A DNA stretch of 64,000 bases from positions 334,743 to 398,742 of the forward strand of contig JADJYE010000033.1 of the NCBI GenBank assembly GCA_016719945.1. The letters run 5' to 3'. The notes under the pieces are model-generated. The model saw only the letters and a list, made by a program, of their open reading frames with translations, did no database searches and was not told the origin of the DNA. This DNA comes from Polyangiaceae bacterium (GTDB taxonomy: Bacteria > Myxococcota_A > Polyangia > Polyangiales > Polyangiaceae). Both the position numbers and the translations under genes were made by a program. This document shows, piece by piece, positions 10,269-19,178 of this stretch; positions within the stretch are counted from its first letter, which is position 1, and each line of letters starts with the position of its first letter.

Positions 10269-11669
10269 TCAGCGGTTGCCGATGGATGGCGTGGCCCATC
10301 GCGGGCCGCGGCCTCCATGTAGGCCTCGCCGAGCGTCGGGTGGGGGTGGATGGTGAGCGAGACGTCGTCGAGGAACGCGGCCATCTCCAGAGAGAGCGCC
10401 GCCTCGCTGATCATGGTGCTCGCCTCGGGCCCCACGATGTGGACGCCCAAGATCTGCTTGGTCTTCTTGTCGGCCACGACCTTCACGAAGCCCTCGGTCT
10501 CGTTGAGCGCCATGGCCTTGCCGAGCGCCGCGAAGGGAAACTTCCCGATCGCGACGTCGTAGCCCTTGGCCTTCGCCTCGACGTCGGTGAGGCCCGCCGT
10601 CGCGATCTCGGGATCGGTGAAGATGGCGCCTGGGATCGTGACCCAGTCGAACGCCGCCTTGTGGCCGGCGATGATCTCCGCGACGATCTCGCCCTCCTTC
10701 GTGGCCTTGTGGGCGAGCATCGGCGGGCCGTTGAGGTCGCCGGACCGCGTAGATGTTCGGCACGTTGGTGCGCCCGTGCTTGTCGACCGGCACGAAGCCG
10801 CGCTCGTTCACGAACACTCCGGCCTTGTCGAGGCCGAGGTTCTTCGAGTTGGGTCGCATGCCGACCGCGACGAGCACGACGTCGACCACGACCGTCTCCC
10901 GCTTGCCATCTTTCTCGAAGGCGACCGCGAGCGAGCCGTCCGACTGGCGTTCGTAGCCCATGGCCTTCGCGCCGACGTGGATGGTGCCGCCGTGCTTGAC
11001 GATGCGGCGCTCGACGATCTTCGCGCACTCGGCGTCGACGCCGTTCAAGATCGTGGGCAGCGCCTCGAGCACCGTGAGCTGCGAGCCGAGCTTCTGGTAG
11101 ACCATCCCCAGCTCGAGGCCGATGATGCCCCCGCCGATCACGAGCAGGCGCTTCGGGACGTGACGCAGGCTCACCGCCTCCTTCGCGCCGATGATCTGCA
11201 CGCCGTCGAACTTGAACGTGGGGATCTCGATCGTCGTCGCGCCGGTGGCGAGCACGATGGCCTTGTCGGCTTTGAAGGTCTCCTTTTGACCGCCCTCGCC
11301 GGTGACCTCGACCGTGTTCGGGCTGGTGACGACGGCGCTGCCCATCATCAGCTCCGCGCCGTTCATCTTCAGCAGGCTGCGGACGCCGCCGGTGAGGCGC
11401 TTGACGATGCCGTCTTTCCAGTCCTGAAGCTCGTTCGAATCGACCGACGCGCCGGTGATCTTCAGGCCCATGCCGCCGTGCTTCACCTTCTCGTAGGTGT
11501 TTGCGGCCTGTATGAGCGCCTTCGACGGGATGCAGCCCCAGTTGAGGCACACGCCGCCCGGCGACTCCTTCTCGATCACGAGGACTTTTTGCTTGAGCTG
11601 ACCGAGGCGGATACCGCACGGGTAACCGCCCGGGCCGGCGCCGATCACGATGGCGTCGAAGGTCTTCAT
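10269..11669 (-). CDS. lpdA: Dihydrolipoyl dehydrogenase (E3)
   Basis: Flavoprotein that reoxidises dihydrolipoamide in the pyruvate and 2-oxoglutarate dehydrogenase and glycine cleavage complexes, passing electrons to NAD. FAD site GAGPGGYPCGIR near residue 10, redox disulfide GGVCLNWGCIPSKAL near residue 40, NAD site VIGGGIIGLELG near residue 180, and the C-terminal dimer-interface block HPHPTLGEAYMEA with the catalytic His. The frame breaks at about 10740 (NIYAV / GDLNGPPMLAHKATKEGE) and twice near 10290, where only frame switching yields an MGHAIH...GNR ending; the stop at 10269 is kept. Total about 467 residues, normal for the family. No E1 or E2 genes lie nearby, so it is probably a shared E3. 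Confidence 0.93.
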   Translation of the reverse strand: MKTFDAIVIGAGPGGYPCGIRLGQLKQKVLVIEKESPGGVCLNWGCIPSKALIQAANTYEKVKHGGMGLKITGASVDSNELQDWKDGIVKRLTGGVRSLLKMNGAELMMGSAVVTSPNTVEVTGEGGQKETFKADKAIVLATGATTIEIPTFKFDGVQIIGAKEAVSLRHVPKRLLVIGGGIIGLELGMVYQKLGSQLTVLEALPTILNGVDAECAKIVERRIVKHGGTIHVGAKAMGYERQSDGSLAVAFEKDGKRETVVVDVVLVAVGMRPNSKNLGLDKAGVFVNERGFVPVDKHGRTNVPNIYAVRRPQRPADARPQGHEGGRDRRGDHRRPQGGVRLGHDPRRHLHRSRDRDGGPHRRRGEGQGLRRRDREVSLRGARQGHGAQRDRGLREGRGRQEDQADLGRPHRGARGEHHDQRGGALSGDGRVPRRRLAHHPPPPDARRGLHGGRGPRWATPSIGNR

Positions 11670-11819
11670 GGCGAGGGAGGATTACACCTTGATCGCTAGG
11701 GCACAAAGGCGACATCGTCGAGGCCCCGCACCTTCAGGGCTTTCGTCAGGCCGGCCCTCGCACCCACAGGAGTGAGGCGCCGGGGTGGGGTGAAGCGGGG
11801 CCCGCGGAGCCGGAGCTTC

Positions 11820-13115
11820 CTAGCGGACGATGACGGCGCGGGTGATCGTCACGTCGAGCCGCTTCGTCCCTCGACCGAGCGTCACCGTCACGCGCGTGCC
11901 CTCAGGCCCGCGCAGCTGCTGCACGGCGTCGTTGACCGGCAGGCCCTCCGCCGATTTTCGCTCGATCCGCTCGATCCGATCGCCGACCTCGACCCCCGCG
12001 GACTCCGCCGGCCCGCCGGGGACGAGGCTGCCGATCTCGACGAACTTCGCGCCGGCGACCAGCGACGCGCCGATGCCGCTCATCTCCATGTCGGCCCCGT
12101 CGCCCCGCTTGCCGAGGTCGATGTCCTGGGTGAGGGCTCCGCCGGAGCCGTCGAGCGAGACGATGCGCTCCTTGTAGTCGCGGTGAGAGAAGCGCGCGCT
12201 GAAGGCAGCACCTGGCACACCCTCGAGCGTGTAGCGCCCGGTCATGTCCGTGGTCGCCGACGTCCTCGAGCCCCCGATCACCGCGGCGTCGAGCCGGACG
12301 CGTACGCCCTCGATCGGATCACCGGTCTCTCGGTCCGTCACGGTGCCCGAGAGCGTCGTGCCGAGGCCGACGACGATCTGCACGCCGCGCGAGCGCTGCC
12401 CGCTCGAGACGGTGATCGACTTGCTCTTGGCGGGCGGGCGGCCGACGACCGACGCCGACAGGACGTATTTCCCGGGGGACAGCTTATCGAGCTCGAATTG
12501 CCCGGTCGGGTCGTCGAACTTCTTCTGACGGAAGAACGGCTGCGGGGCCTCTTCGCCGTCCGCGACGAAGGACTCGATGCCGATCGTGAACGAGGCGAAG
12601 GGCTTGCCCTTGTCGTCCACCACCGAGCCGGTGATGCGCCCGGGGCTGGGCATCTCGAGGCGGTTCTTCCCACCCGCGGCGAGCGTCACCGGCGGCGAAG
12701 CCCCGTAGTCGGGGTGCGAGGCCGTGGCGCTGCAGCCATCGGCGGTGGCGGCGAGCGTGAACGTTCCCTCGGCGGTCGTCGTCGCGTGCAGCTCCGGATC
12801 GTGCGAGCAGACGACGTACGCGTCGGCGATGGCCTCACCGGCACCGTCCACGACCACGCCCGCGATCTCGGCCGCCGACGGCGCGCTGGAGGTCCGCGGC
12901 TTGCGCTGCGAGGGTCGACTCGCCGTGAGGTCGCGGTCGGGCTCGGGCTCGTCGTCTGCAGCGGTGGCGGCCGTCGTTGCAGAGCTCGCTTGCGGCGCGG
13001 CGATCGGCTCCGCGCGGGGAAACGCGAACCACGCCGTGATCGGGAGCACGAGCAGCGCGACCGCGATCGCCGCGCCGTACCACCACCGAGACAAGCTCGC
13101 GCGAAGGATCTTCAC
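11820..13115 (-). CDS. Membrane-anchored protein with carboxypeptidase-regulatory-like repeats and a PDZ domain
   Basis: GTG at 13115. An N-terminal membrane helix (YGAAIAVALLVLPITAWFAF) anchors a periplasmic Ala/Thr-rich linker, followed by three Ig-like carboxypeptidase-regulatory-type modules (EIAGVVVDGAGEAIADAYV, RITGSVVDDKGKPFASFTI, TLSGTVTDRETGDPIEGVRV) and a C-terminal PDZ domain (IGSLVPGGPAESAGVEVGD, then VNDAVQQLRGPEGTRVTVTL). 431 residues. The gene follows the Fe-S protein by one base and closes a minus-strand run from 15691. No catalytic domain is visible; it is likely an envelope scaffold or protease-recruiting adaptor, which would suit a co-transcribed subtilase. That link is inference. 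Confidence 0.8.
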   Translation of the reverse strand: MKILRASLSRWWYGAAIAVALLVLPITAWFAFPRAEPIAAPQASSATTAATAADDEPEPDRDLTASRPSQRKPRTSSAPSAAEIAGVVVDGAGEAIADAYVVCSHDPELHATTTAEGTFTLAATADGCSATASHPDYGASPPVTLAAGGKNRLEMPSPGRITGSVVDDKGKPFASFTIGIESFVADGEEAPQPFFRQKKFDDPTGQFELDKLSPGKYVLSASVVGRPPAKSKSITVSSGQRSRGVQIVVGLGTTLSGTVTDRETGDPIEGVRVRLDAAVIGGSRTSATTDMTGRYTLEGVPGAAFSARFSHRDYKERIVSLDGSGGALTQDIDLGKRGDGADMEMSGIGASLVAGAKFVEIGSLVPGGPAESAGVEVGDRIERIERKSAEGLPVNDAVQQLRGPEGTRVTVTLGRGTKRLDVTITRAVIVR

Positions 13116-13116
13116 G

Positions 13117-13590
13117 TCAGCCGCCTGGCCCCAGGTCGAGCCGCTTGGCGGGGTCGAGGCCGACGCCGTGGTAGCTGCACGAGGCCGAGATGGGGCACGA
13201 GTCGCAGACGGGGCGCTCCGTGCAGCGCTCGCGTCCGAGGCGATCGAGCAGGTGGTGAGCTCGCCACGCGAGGTCGGTCTTGTCGGACTCGAGGATCTCT
13301 GCGTCGAGCGAGCGGGTGAGGGAGGCGTACGTCGACCCGGGGTATCCGACGCGCACGGCGACGCGGCGAGCGGCCGCGGAGGGCGCCACGGTGACGCGCG
13401 CTCCGCTCGCGAGCAGGATGCGATCGACCGCCTCGGGATCGAGCCGGGGGAGCGACGACAGTCGGCGCTTGGCCTCTTCCGGATCGGCCGGCGGGCGAGC
13501 CGGCGCGGAGGCCTCGCCCTCGAGCTGCTCGACGATGCGTTCGAGCTGGGAGCGCGGGCGAAGAGTCACCTTCGAGTACAGGTCCGCCAC
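13117..13590 (-). CDS. Endonuclease III-like Fe-S protein, degenerate
   Basis: 157 residues from GTG at 13590. The C-terminal part, AHHLLDRLGRERCTERPVCDSCPISASC, lines up with the end of endonuclease III (HHWLILHGRYxC...C..C.....C), which binds a [4Fe-4S] cluster; spacing here is C-x5-C-x2-C-x5-C rather than the usual C-x6-C-x2-C-x5-C. The expected helix-hairpin-helix LPGVGxKTA with its catalytic Lys is replaced by LPRLDPEAVDRILLAS, and the catalytic VDTH Asp region by TVAPSAAARRVAV, so glycosylase/lyase activity is unlikely. It is also about 50 residues shorter than EndoIII. What remains could be an Fe-S DNA-binding or structural protein. Base use matches its neighbours and the frame is open throughout, so it is not an obvious pseudogene. 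Confidence 0.62.
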   Translation of the reverse strand: MADLYSKVTLRPRSQLERIVEQLEGEASAPARPPADPEEAKRRLSSLPRLDPEAVDRILLASGARVTVAPSAAARRVAVRVGYPGSTYASLTRSLDAEILESDKTDLAWRAHHLLDRLGRERCTERPVCDSCPISASCSYHGVGLDPAKRLDLGPGG

Positions 13591-13616
13591 GGCGCTCCGG
13601 TCAGGTTAGCGGACGA

Positions 13617-13886
13617 TCACGGGGAGGCAGGCCCTTCCCGCTCGGATTTCGGCTTGGCGGCCGAAGCGCTGGGGGCCGCGTTCGGCTTGGCTTGGGTCGT
13701 CGCGGGGGCGTTGCGACCGGGGTTGCGCAGCTCTTCTTCGCCGGCGGGCCCGAGATCGACGTCGGCGGGCTCGGCCGGCCAAGGGCTCTCGCTCGCGGAG
13801 CCCCAACACGCCCCGCTGGCGAAGGCCAAGAGGAGCAGGGCGAGGGCGCGCACAGGGACGAGTCGGCGGGGCGAGCAGGAGATCAT
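13617..13886 (-). CDS. Small lipoprotein, 89 residues
   Basis: ATG at 13886 gives a signal peptide VRALALLLLAFASGAC with a lipobox (ASGAC), then an acidic stretch (PADVDLGPAGEEELRNPG) and an Ala/Pro/Lys-rich disordered tail. The longer upstream frame on this strand is antisense to nothing but crosses the subtilase gene and is not used. No recognised domain. It sits 27 bases after the subtilase stop in the same orientation, so it is probably co-transcribed with it. Confidence 0.6.
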   Translation of the reverse strand: MISCSPRRLVPVRALALLLLAFASGACWGSASESPWPAEPADVDLGPAGEEELRNPGRNAPATTQAKPNAAPSASAAKPKSEREGPASP

Positions 13887-13912
13887 CACGGGCGCCGCCG
13901 TAGGTAGCAGGT

Positions 13913-15691
13913 TCAGCGCGCCTCCGCGAGGCACGTCCGCGCGATGAACAGGCTCGCCAGGGCGTTGCCGAAGCACCAGGCGATCAGCGCGGCCTGCCCG
14001 AAGGGCGCGAAGGCGTGGCCGAGGACCAAGACGGAGCCGAGGTACGCGGCCGTCCCGATGCCCACGCCCGCGACGAACGGGCGGAGCGAGCGCCACTGGA
14101 ACGTCGTGATCAGGAGCACGAACGGCACGAGCGCGCTCGCCAGCGGCATGAGCCGGTGGACCGAGGCGCCGAGGAAGAAGTCGAGGTCGGCGACCGGGCG
14201 CGCCAGGATGTCGACCGGCAGGTGGACGCGCGACAGGAACAGCGGCGCGAAGAACAACAGGCCCGGGCCGGTCGCCAGCACGCCGAGGAGGAAGGGCACC
14301 GACAGCACGCGCGCGTCGCGCCGCTTGGCGGCCGAGATGAGCAGGACGACGAGGGCCGTGAACAGGGCCGCCAGCCCGAGGCGCGTCCCCGCTTGCTTGA
14401 GGTGGACCGCGCGCAGGGTCGCCTCGACGTCGAGGATGCCCGCGCCATAGAGGCGCTTGCCGCTGTCCGACGGGTCCACCACCCGCGCGTTCTCCGACAA
14501 GATGCGCTCGACCTCGGCCGGATCGGTCACGCCCATCCCCACCAGCATCGCGGCGGCCGCTGCGACGTGCGGCGACGCCATGCTGGTGCCCGCCCACTTG
14601 GGGAAGACCTCGCACTTGTTCTTCCCGCCTTCGCACACGGTCTGCTGGATGATCTCGACGCCGGGAGCGGCGATATCGACGCCCTTGCCGCGCGAGGAGA
14701 ACACCGCGAGCTTGTCGTTGGCGTCGGTCGCGGAGACGCCCATCACGCCCTCGCTGCCGCCCGGGAAGCCCACCGAGCCGCCGCTGTTGCCGGCGGCTGC
14801 TACGACCACGGTGCCTTGAGCGCGCGCGTGGGCTACGGCGTCCTCCATCACCTTGGAGTTGCGGGGGCCGCCGAGGCTCAGGTTGATGACGTGCGCGCCG
14901 TTGTCCGACGCCCAGCGGATGCCGTTAGCGATGTCGAGAGTCGTGCCCCAGCCGCCCTTGTCGAGGACCTTCACCGGCATGAGGCGCACGTGGAAGGCGA
15001 GCCCGGCGGCGCCGAGGCCGTTGTCGGTCGACTGCGCGACCGTGCCGGCGACGTGGGAGCCGTGGCCGTGGTCGTCGTTGGCGTGCTCGTTGTTCCAGAT
15101 GAAGTTCCAGCCGGGGACGCAGCGGGTCGAGGAGAGATCCGTCCCCTTCTGGAAGCCCCCGTGGTCCTCGCAGGCCACGCCGGTGTCGATGACCGCCACC
15201 GTGACGCCGCGGCCGGTGCCGTAGTCCCACGCGGCGGGGGCGCCGACGCGGCTCATGTTCCACTGCTTCTCGAACAGAGGATCGTTGGGGACAAAGCTCG
15301 CGCGCACCCAGGAGAGCGCCTCGACCCGCTCCACGCGGGGGTCGTCGTCGAGGAGGTCGATGACGTCATCCACCTCGTGAGGGTCGACCTTGGCGATCTC
15401 GATCCGCGTCTCGGCCTCCAGATCGCTCTTCGAGACGTCTGCGCCGCCCATCTCCCTCGCGACCAGCGCCATCAGCTCCGACACCTCGGCGTCGGAGAGA
15501 TCGTCTTTGCCGTCGATGATGACGAAGCCTGGGAGGTCCCAGCCGTCGAGCGTGGCCGGCTCTTCCGTCGGGGGCGGGGGGAGCTCCTGCGCGAGCGCGC
15601 TGCTCGCGAACAGCGCGCTCGCCGCGATGGCAGAGGTGACCGCTGCGAGCGTCGAGCCGCGGAGGAGCCGCCAGGTAGGAGGGAGGGCCAT
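13913..15691 (-). CDS. Subtilisin-like serine protease with C-terminal multi-pass membrane domain
   Basis: 592 residues. Signal peptide to ...SALFASSALAQE, a propeptide-like region (residues 30-130, with EIAKVDPHEVDDVIDLLDDD), then a peptidase S8 domain with the triad Asp in VAVIDTGVACEDH, His in DDHGHGSHVAGT and Ser in WAGTSMASPHVAA; the oxyanion Asn is in AAAGNSGG. After the catalytic domain (about residue 420) there are five or six hydrophobic helices (LGLAALFTALVVLLIS, VPFLLGVLATGPGLLFF, ALVPFVLLITTF, AALIAWCFGNALASLFIA), so the protease is held in the membrane by its C-terminus. ATG at 15691 was chosen because it precedes the signal peptide. Followed by a lipoprotein, the Fe-S protein and the PDZ protein. 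Substrate unknown. Confidence 0.92.
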   Translation of the reverse strand: MALPPTWRLLRGSTLAAVTSAIAASALFASSALAQELPPPPTEEPATLDGWDLPGFVIIDGKDDLSDAEVSELMALVAREMGGADVSKSDLEAETRIEIAKVDPHEVDDVIDLLDDDPRVERVEALSWVRASFVPNDPLFEKQWNMSRVGAPAAWDYGTGRGVTVAVIDTGVACEDHGGFQKGTDLSSTRCVPGWNFIWNNEHANDDHGHGSHVAGTVAQSTDNGLGAAGLAFHVRLMPVKVLDKGGWGTTLDIANGIRWASDNGAHVINLSLGGPRNSKVMEDAVAHARAQGTVVVAAAGNSGGSVGFPGGSEGVMGVSATDANDKLAVFSSRGKGVDIAAPGVEIIQQTVCEGGKNKCEVFPKWAGTSMASPHVAAAAAMLVGMGVTDPAEVERILSENARVVDPSDSGKRLYGAGILDVEATLRAVHLKQAGTRLGLAALFTALVVLLISAAKRRDARVLSVPFLLGVLATGPGLLFFAPLFLSRVHLPVDILARPVADLDFFLGASVHRLMPLASALVPFVLLITTFQWRSLRPFVAGVGIGTAAYLGSVLVLGHAFAPFGQAALIAWCFGNALASLFIARTCLAEAR

Positions 15692-15836
15692 GAGCGAAGG
15701 GTAGCGCTCGGGGACCGGCGCACAACTTCGGGGCGCAGCTGGCAAGCTTTCTTCACGAAGCGACGTGGTTTGGCTCACCGCGTCGTGCTCGTCCCCCATG
15801 CTTCGGCCCTCCAGTCGTGGTAGCCCACGCGGGCCC

Positions 15837-17072
15837 ATGGCGTTCTTGATCCCCTCCCGCGAGGCGCGTCCCGGTGACGATCCCATCTTCGCCCTCAACG
15901 CCGAGGCGCGCGCGCGCGCGCAGGGCGGTGAGGCCGTGGTCAACGCGACGGTCGGGTCGCTGCTCGATGACGAGGGAAAGCTCGCGACCCTCGAGACGGT
16001 CGTCCGCGCTCTCCATGATGTGCCAGCGGTCGTCGGGGCGGCGTACGCCCCGATCGCGGGCCCGCCGGATTTCTTGCGAGCGGTCATCAAGGACCTGCTC
16101 GACGATCGCCCGGAGTCGAAGCACGCCGTCGCCGTCGCGACGCCCGGGGGCACGGGTGCGCTGCGGCACGCGGTCGCCAACTTCATCGAGCCGGGGCAGG
16201 CGCTGCTCACGAGCTCGTTCTACTGGGGCCCGTACAAGACCCTCGCCGACGAGTCGGATCGAAAGCTCGCGACCTTCGAGATGTTCGACGCCGCGGGCCG
16301 CTTCAACCTCGTCGCGTTCCGCGAGGGCCTCGCGAGGTGCCTCGAGGAGCAGCGCCGCGCGCTCGTCTTCCTGAACAGCCCCTGCCACAACCCGACGGGG
16401 TATTCGCTCGACGCCGAGGAGTGGGTCGGCCTGCGGCGCGTCGTGGAGGAGCTCGCGCCGCGCGGGCCCATCACCCTCTGCCTCGACGTCGCGTACGCGC
16501 GCTTCGCCGCTCCCTCCCGTGAGGCGGGCCGACCGCTCGACGTGATGCTCGACGAGATGCTCGCCCTCTCGGGCAAGGCGCTGGTCTTGTTCGCGTGGTC
16601 GGCCTCGAAGACCTTCCTCCAATATGGCCTGCGAGTCGGCGCGTTGATCGCCGTCGACGCCGACGACGAGCGCCGGCGACGAACCCAGAACGCGCTCAGC
16701 TACTCGTGCCGTGGCACGTGGTCGAACGTGAACGCCGGGGGCATGGCCGCGATCTCGCGGGTGCTGCTCGATCCGGAGCTGCAAGCGAAGGTCGATGAGG
16801 AGCGGCACCATTGCGTGGAGCTGCTCGCGCGCCGTGTGGCGCGGTTCAACGAGCTCGCGTCGGCCGCTGGGCTCAAGTACCCGCGCTACGATGGCGGCTT
16901 CTTCACGACGGTGTTCACGGACGACGCGTTCGGGGCCGCCGAGCAGCTCAAGGCCGCCGGTATCTTCGTCGTGCCTCAGGCGGGGGCGCTCCGCCTCGCG
17001 CTGTGCTCGGTCGCGGAGCGCGATCTCGAGCGACTGGTGGACGGGGTCGCGAAGGTCGTCCGGCGCGGGTGA
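15837..17072 (+). CDS. PLP-dependent class I/II aminotransferase (aspartate/aromatic type)
   Basis: Fold-type I aminotransferase. ATG at 15837 (MAFLIPSREARPGDDP) is preferred over the GTG at 15765, which would add 24 low-quality residues. Motifs: NATVGSLLDDEG near the N-terminus, VATPGGTGALRHAV (cofactor phosphate loop), FLNSPCHNPTGYSLD (the conserved Asn and NPTG), LDVAYARF (Asp-x-x-Tyr) and the Schiff-base lysine in WSASKTFLQYGLRVG near residue 257. 411 residues. Related myxobacterial proteins are annotated as aromatic or aspartate aminotransferases; the substrate cannot be set from sequence alone. Divergent from the subtilase gene across 145 bases. Confidence 0.88.
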   Translation: MAFLIPSREARPGDDPIFALNAEARARAQGGEAVVNATVGSLLDDEGKLATLETVVRALHDVPAVVGAAYAPIAGPPDFLRAVIKDLLDDRPESKHAVAVATPGGTGALRHAVANFIEPGQALLTSSFYWGPYKTLADESDRKLATFEMFDAAGRFNLVAFREGLARCLEEQRRALVFLNSPCHNPTGYSLDAEEWVGLRRVVEELAPRGPITLCLDVAYARFAAPSREAGRPLDVMLDEMLALSGKALVLFAWSASKTFLQYGLRVGALIAVDADDERRRRTQNALSYSCRGTWSNVNAGGMAAISRVLLDPELQAKVDEERHHCVELLARRVARFNELASAAGLKYPRYDGGFFTTVFTDDAFGAAEQLKAAGIFVVPQAGALRLALCSVAERDLERLVDGVAKVVRRG

Positions 17073-17120
17073 GCTCGGGCCTCGACCCGCTCGATGCCCC
17101 CGCGGGGACGCGAGCGGGCC

Positions 17121-17594
17121 TCAATACGGCGAGCCGTCCTTGCGCGAGAACAGCGCGCGGCCGTCGCTCGCCTTCGTGTACCGGAGATCGTCATCAGGGT
17201 ATTCGGCGCCGTCCGCCGGGTCGCGGTTGCTCAGCTCGAGGTAGCGGGCGGGGTGGTCGCTCCGGTTGACGAGCTGGTGGCCGTCCTTCGAGCCCGCGGG
17301 GAAGCCAGCGCACATCCCGGCGCTGAGGACCTGCTCGCCGACTTCCGTACGCAGCACGACCTCACCCTCCAGCACGAACACCAGCTCGTCCTCGTGGGTG
17401 TGGTGGTGCCGCATCGAAGACTCCCTGCCCGGGAGCAACGTCGTCAGGTTGACGCCGATCTTGGTCAAGCCGAGCGCGTCGCCCAAGGCGCGCTTCTCGC
17501 GCGGCAAGACGCGGGACCGAAAGGGCTCGGGGTACCCGGAGCCGGTGCGGGGTGAGACGGTAGCGGGGTCGAGCGCGGGGGGGACGAGCTTCAT
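17121..17594 (-). CDS. Cupin-domain protein
   Basis: 157 residues with a single cupin barrel. The metal-binding motif 1 is MRHHHTHEDELVFVLEGEVVL (His, His, Glu) and motif 2 is PAGSKDGHQLVNRSDHPARYLE with its His. Resembles small sugar- or quercetinase-type cupins of unknown substrate. It converges on the aminotransferase and lies upstream, same strand, of nothing closely spaced, so it is likely its own unit. Confidence 0.8.
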   Translation of the reverse strand: MKLVPPALDPATVSPRTGSGYPEPFRSRVLPREKRALGDALGLTKIGVNLTTLLPGRESSMRHHHTHEDELVFVLEGEVVLRTEVGEQVLSAGMCAGFPAGSKDGHQLVNRSDHPARYLELSNRDPADGAEYPDDDLRYTKASDGRALFSRKDGSPY

Positions 17595-17654
17595 GGAGGC
17601 CTCGGGGTCGTGATGGGGCCAGCGGATCGCGGCGACAAGGGGCTAGCGGGGGGG

Positions 17655-19178
17655 CTACTTCTCGTCCTTCTCGTCCTTCTCGTCCTTCTCGTCCTTCTCG
17701 GCGCTGCGTGGCTTGAGCCTCGCCGGCAGCTTTGGCTGACCGGGGCCCGGCTTGTAATTGGGCTTTCGCCAGCTCAACAGGGGCACCGCGTCGCCCTTGA
17801 TGGGTTTCGTTTGCCCCGGTGGCGGGCACTCGTCTCGCACCCAATAGACGTCGATCGCGATCGGCTCGTCTTTCGGGTTCTTGGTGCGTTGGTGATACCG
17901 CGAGAGGTAATCACGTAGGCCCTCGCGATAGGGCTCGTTGCGATCGAGGCGGATGCGGTTGCCGTAGTCTTGCCTAATCTGCGAGAGGCCCTCGCCGCGC
18001 GAGTCGGTGAGGTCGAGGTCGGGGGGCTTGCCGGTGAGCGGGTCGACGTGCCGGCCGTCGATCGTGAGCAGGTCGACCGCGAGGATGCCGTCGTCGCGGA
18101 TGGGGTTCGGCGCGAACATGCCCCAGCCCTGGAACGTGCGGGGATAGTTGATGGTGAGCTGCAAAAACTCAGGGGAGCGCTCGGGCTTGAGCGGGATGAC
18201 CCGTCCGCCGAGCACCTGCTTCGTCTTGTCGTACCACCAGCGCTCGTCCGGCCTGAGGTCCTTGCCGTCGTTCTTGAGCGGTGGGGGGATCGATTTGAGG
18301 ATGATCTTGTTCTCGATCCACGTCTGGAGCGACGCACACAAGATGAGGTACCCCGCGAGCGCCTCGCGCCCGAAGACGCCGACACGCCGGAGCTTCGATC
18401 CAAGCGGCGACGGCGCGGGGGCGTCGGGCTCGGCGCGAGTCGTGAGCCCGAAGGCTCGCTCGACGCGGGCCCTGTTCGCGAGGAGCGCCTCGAAGAGGCG
18501 CGGCAGCGTGCCCAGCGAGGCGAGCGTCATGCCACGGAGCAGCCACCGACCATAAGGGAGGGCTTCGGCCACTCGCGCCAGGACCCGGCGCGGCTCTGCG
18601 TCGAAGGGGCTCTCGGCGTCGGCTCGCGCGGCCAGCACGGCTCCCTCGGGTGCAGCGACGAACGCGACACGCTCAGCGTGGTCGAGGCGCGACACGACGC
18701 GCGCGACGGCGAGGGCGAAGGGGCTCGAGACGTCGACCCCGAGCTCACACCCGCGCGACCGCCCCTCGTATCGTCGAGACAGGCGATCGAAATGCACTGG
18801 CAACAGCAGGAGGCTCGACCACACGATGAGCGTCCACGAGAACGGCCCGAGCCGCATGACGGTGCCGAACGTCCCGTGCAGGCCCACCATCATCGCGATC
18901 GCGAGCGGGCGGGTGATGCGGCGCGCGCGCGGCGAGAGGATGAGCATGCAGATCATCGCTTCCCACGCGAGGGTGACGAAGTCGGCGACCTTGAGCAGCC
19001 CGAGCGGGATGTTCTCCCGCATGAGGACCCCGAGCCCCGTCACCATTCGATCGATGTGAAGGACGTAGTGGACGCTCGTCCCCTCGCGCCAGATGTACCC
19101 CGTCTTGTTGACGACGTTGAACAGGTAGAGGACGGCCAGGTTCATCACGACGGCGAGCCCAACCAAGGAACGCGTCAT
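17655..19178 (-). CDS. HTTM-family membrane protein, C-terminal part with cysteine-free DCC-like domain
   Basis: 507 residues from ATG at 19178, whose ATGA overlaps the stop of the preceding gene. It begins in the middle of an HTTM (horizontally transferred transmembrane, gamma-carboxylase-like) domain: NLAVLYLFNVVNKTGYIWREGTSVHYVLH corresponds to WKLQSGPAWRDGTALARAL in the upstream paralogue. After more helices comes CELGVDVSSPFALAVARVV, aligning with the paralogue's FDVDCGICFWLSKVI; both Cys of the DCC motif are lost. The C-terminal domain has NYPRTFQGWGMFAPNPIRDD, VDLLTIDGRHVDPLTGKPP and ends in a 9-bp repeat encoding Glu-Lys-Asp (EKDEKDEKDEK). Probably works together with the 19175-19720 product as a split version of the paralogue. 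Confidence 0.78.
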   Translation of the reverse strand: MTRSLVGLAVVMNLAVLYLFNVVNKTGYIWREGTSVHYVLHIDRMVTGLGVLMRENIPLGLLKVADFVTLAWEAMICMLILSPRARRITRPLAIAMMVGLHGTFGTVMRLGPFSWTLIVWSSLLLLPVHFDRLSRRYEGRSRGCELGVDVSSPFALAVARVVSRLDHAERVAFVAAPEGAVLAARADAESPFDAEPRRVLARVAEALPYGRWLLRGMTLASLGTLPRLFEALLANRARVERAFGLTTRAEPDAPAPSPLGSKLRRVGVFGREALAGYLILCASLQTWIENKIILKSIPPPLKNDGKDLRPDERWWYDKTKQVLGGRVIPLKPERSPEFLQLTINYPRTFQGWGMFAPNPIRDDGILAVDLLTIDGRHVDPLTGKPPDLDLTDSRGEGLSQIRQDYGNRIRLDRNEPYREGLRDYLSRYHQRTKNPKDEPIAIDVYWVRDECPPPGQTKPIKGDAVPLLSWRKPNYKPGPGQPKLPARLKPRSAEKDEKDEKDEKDEK

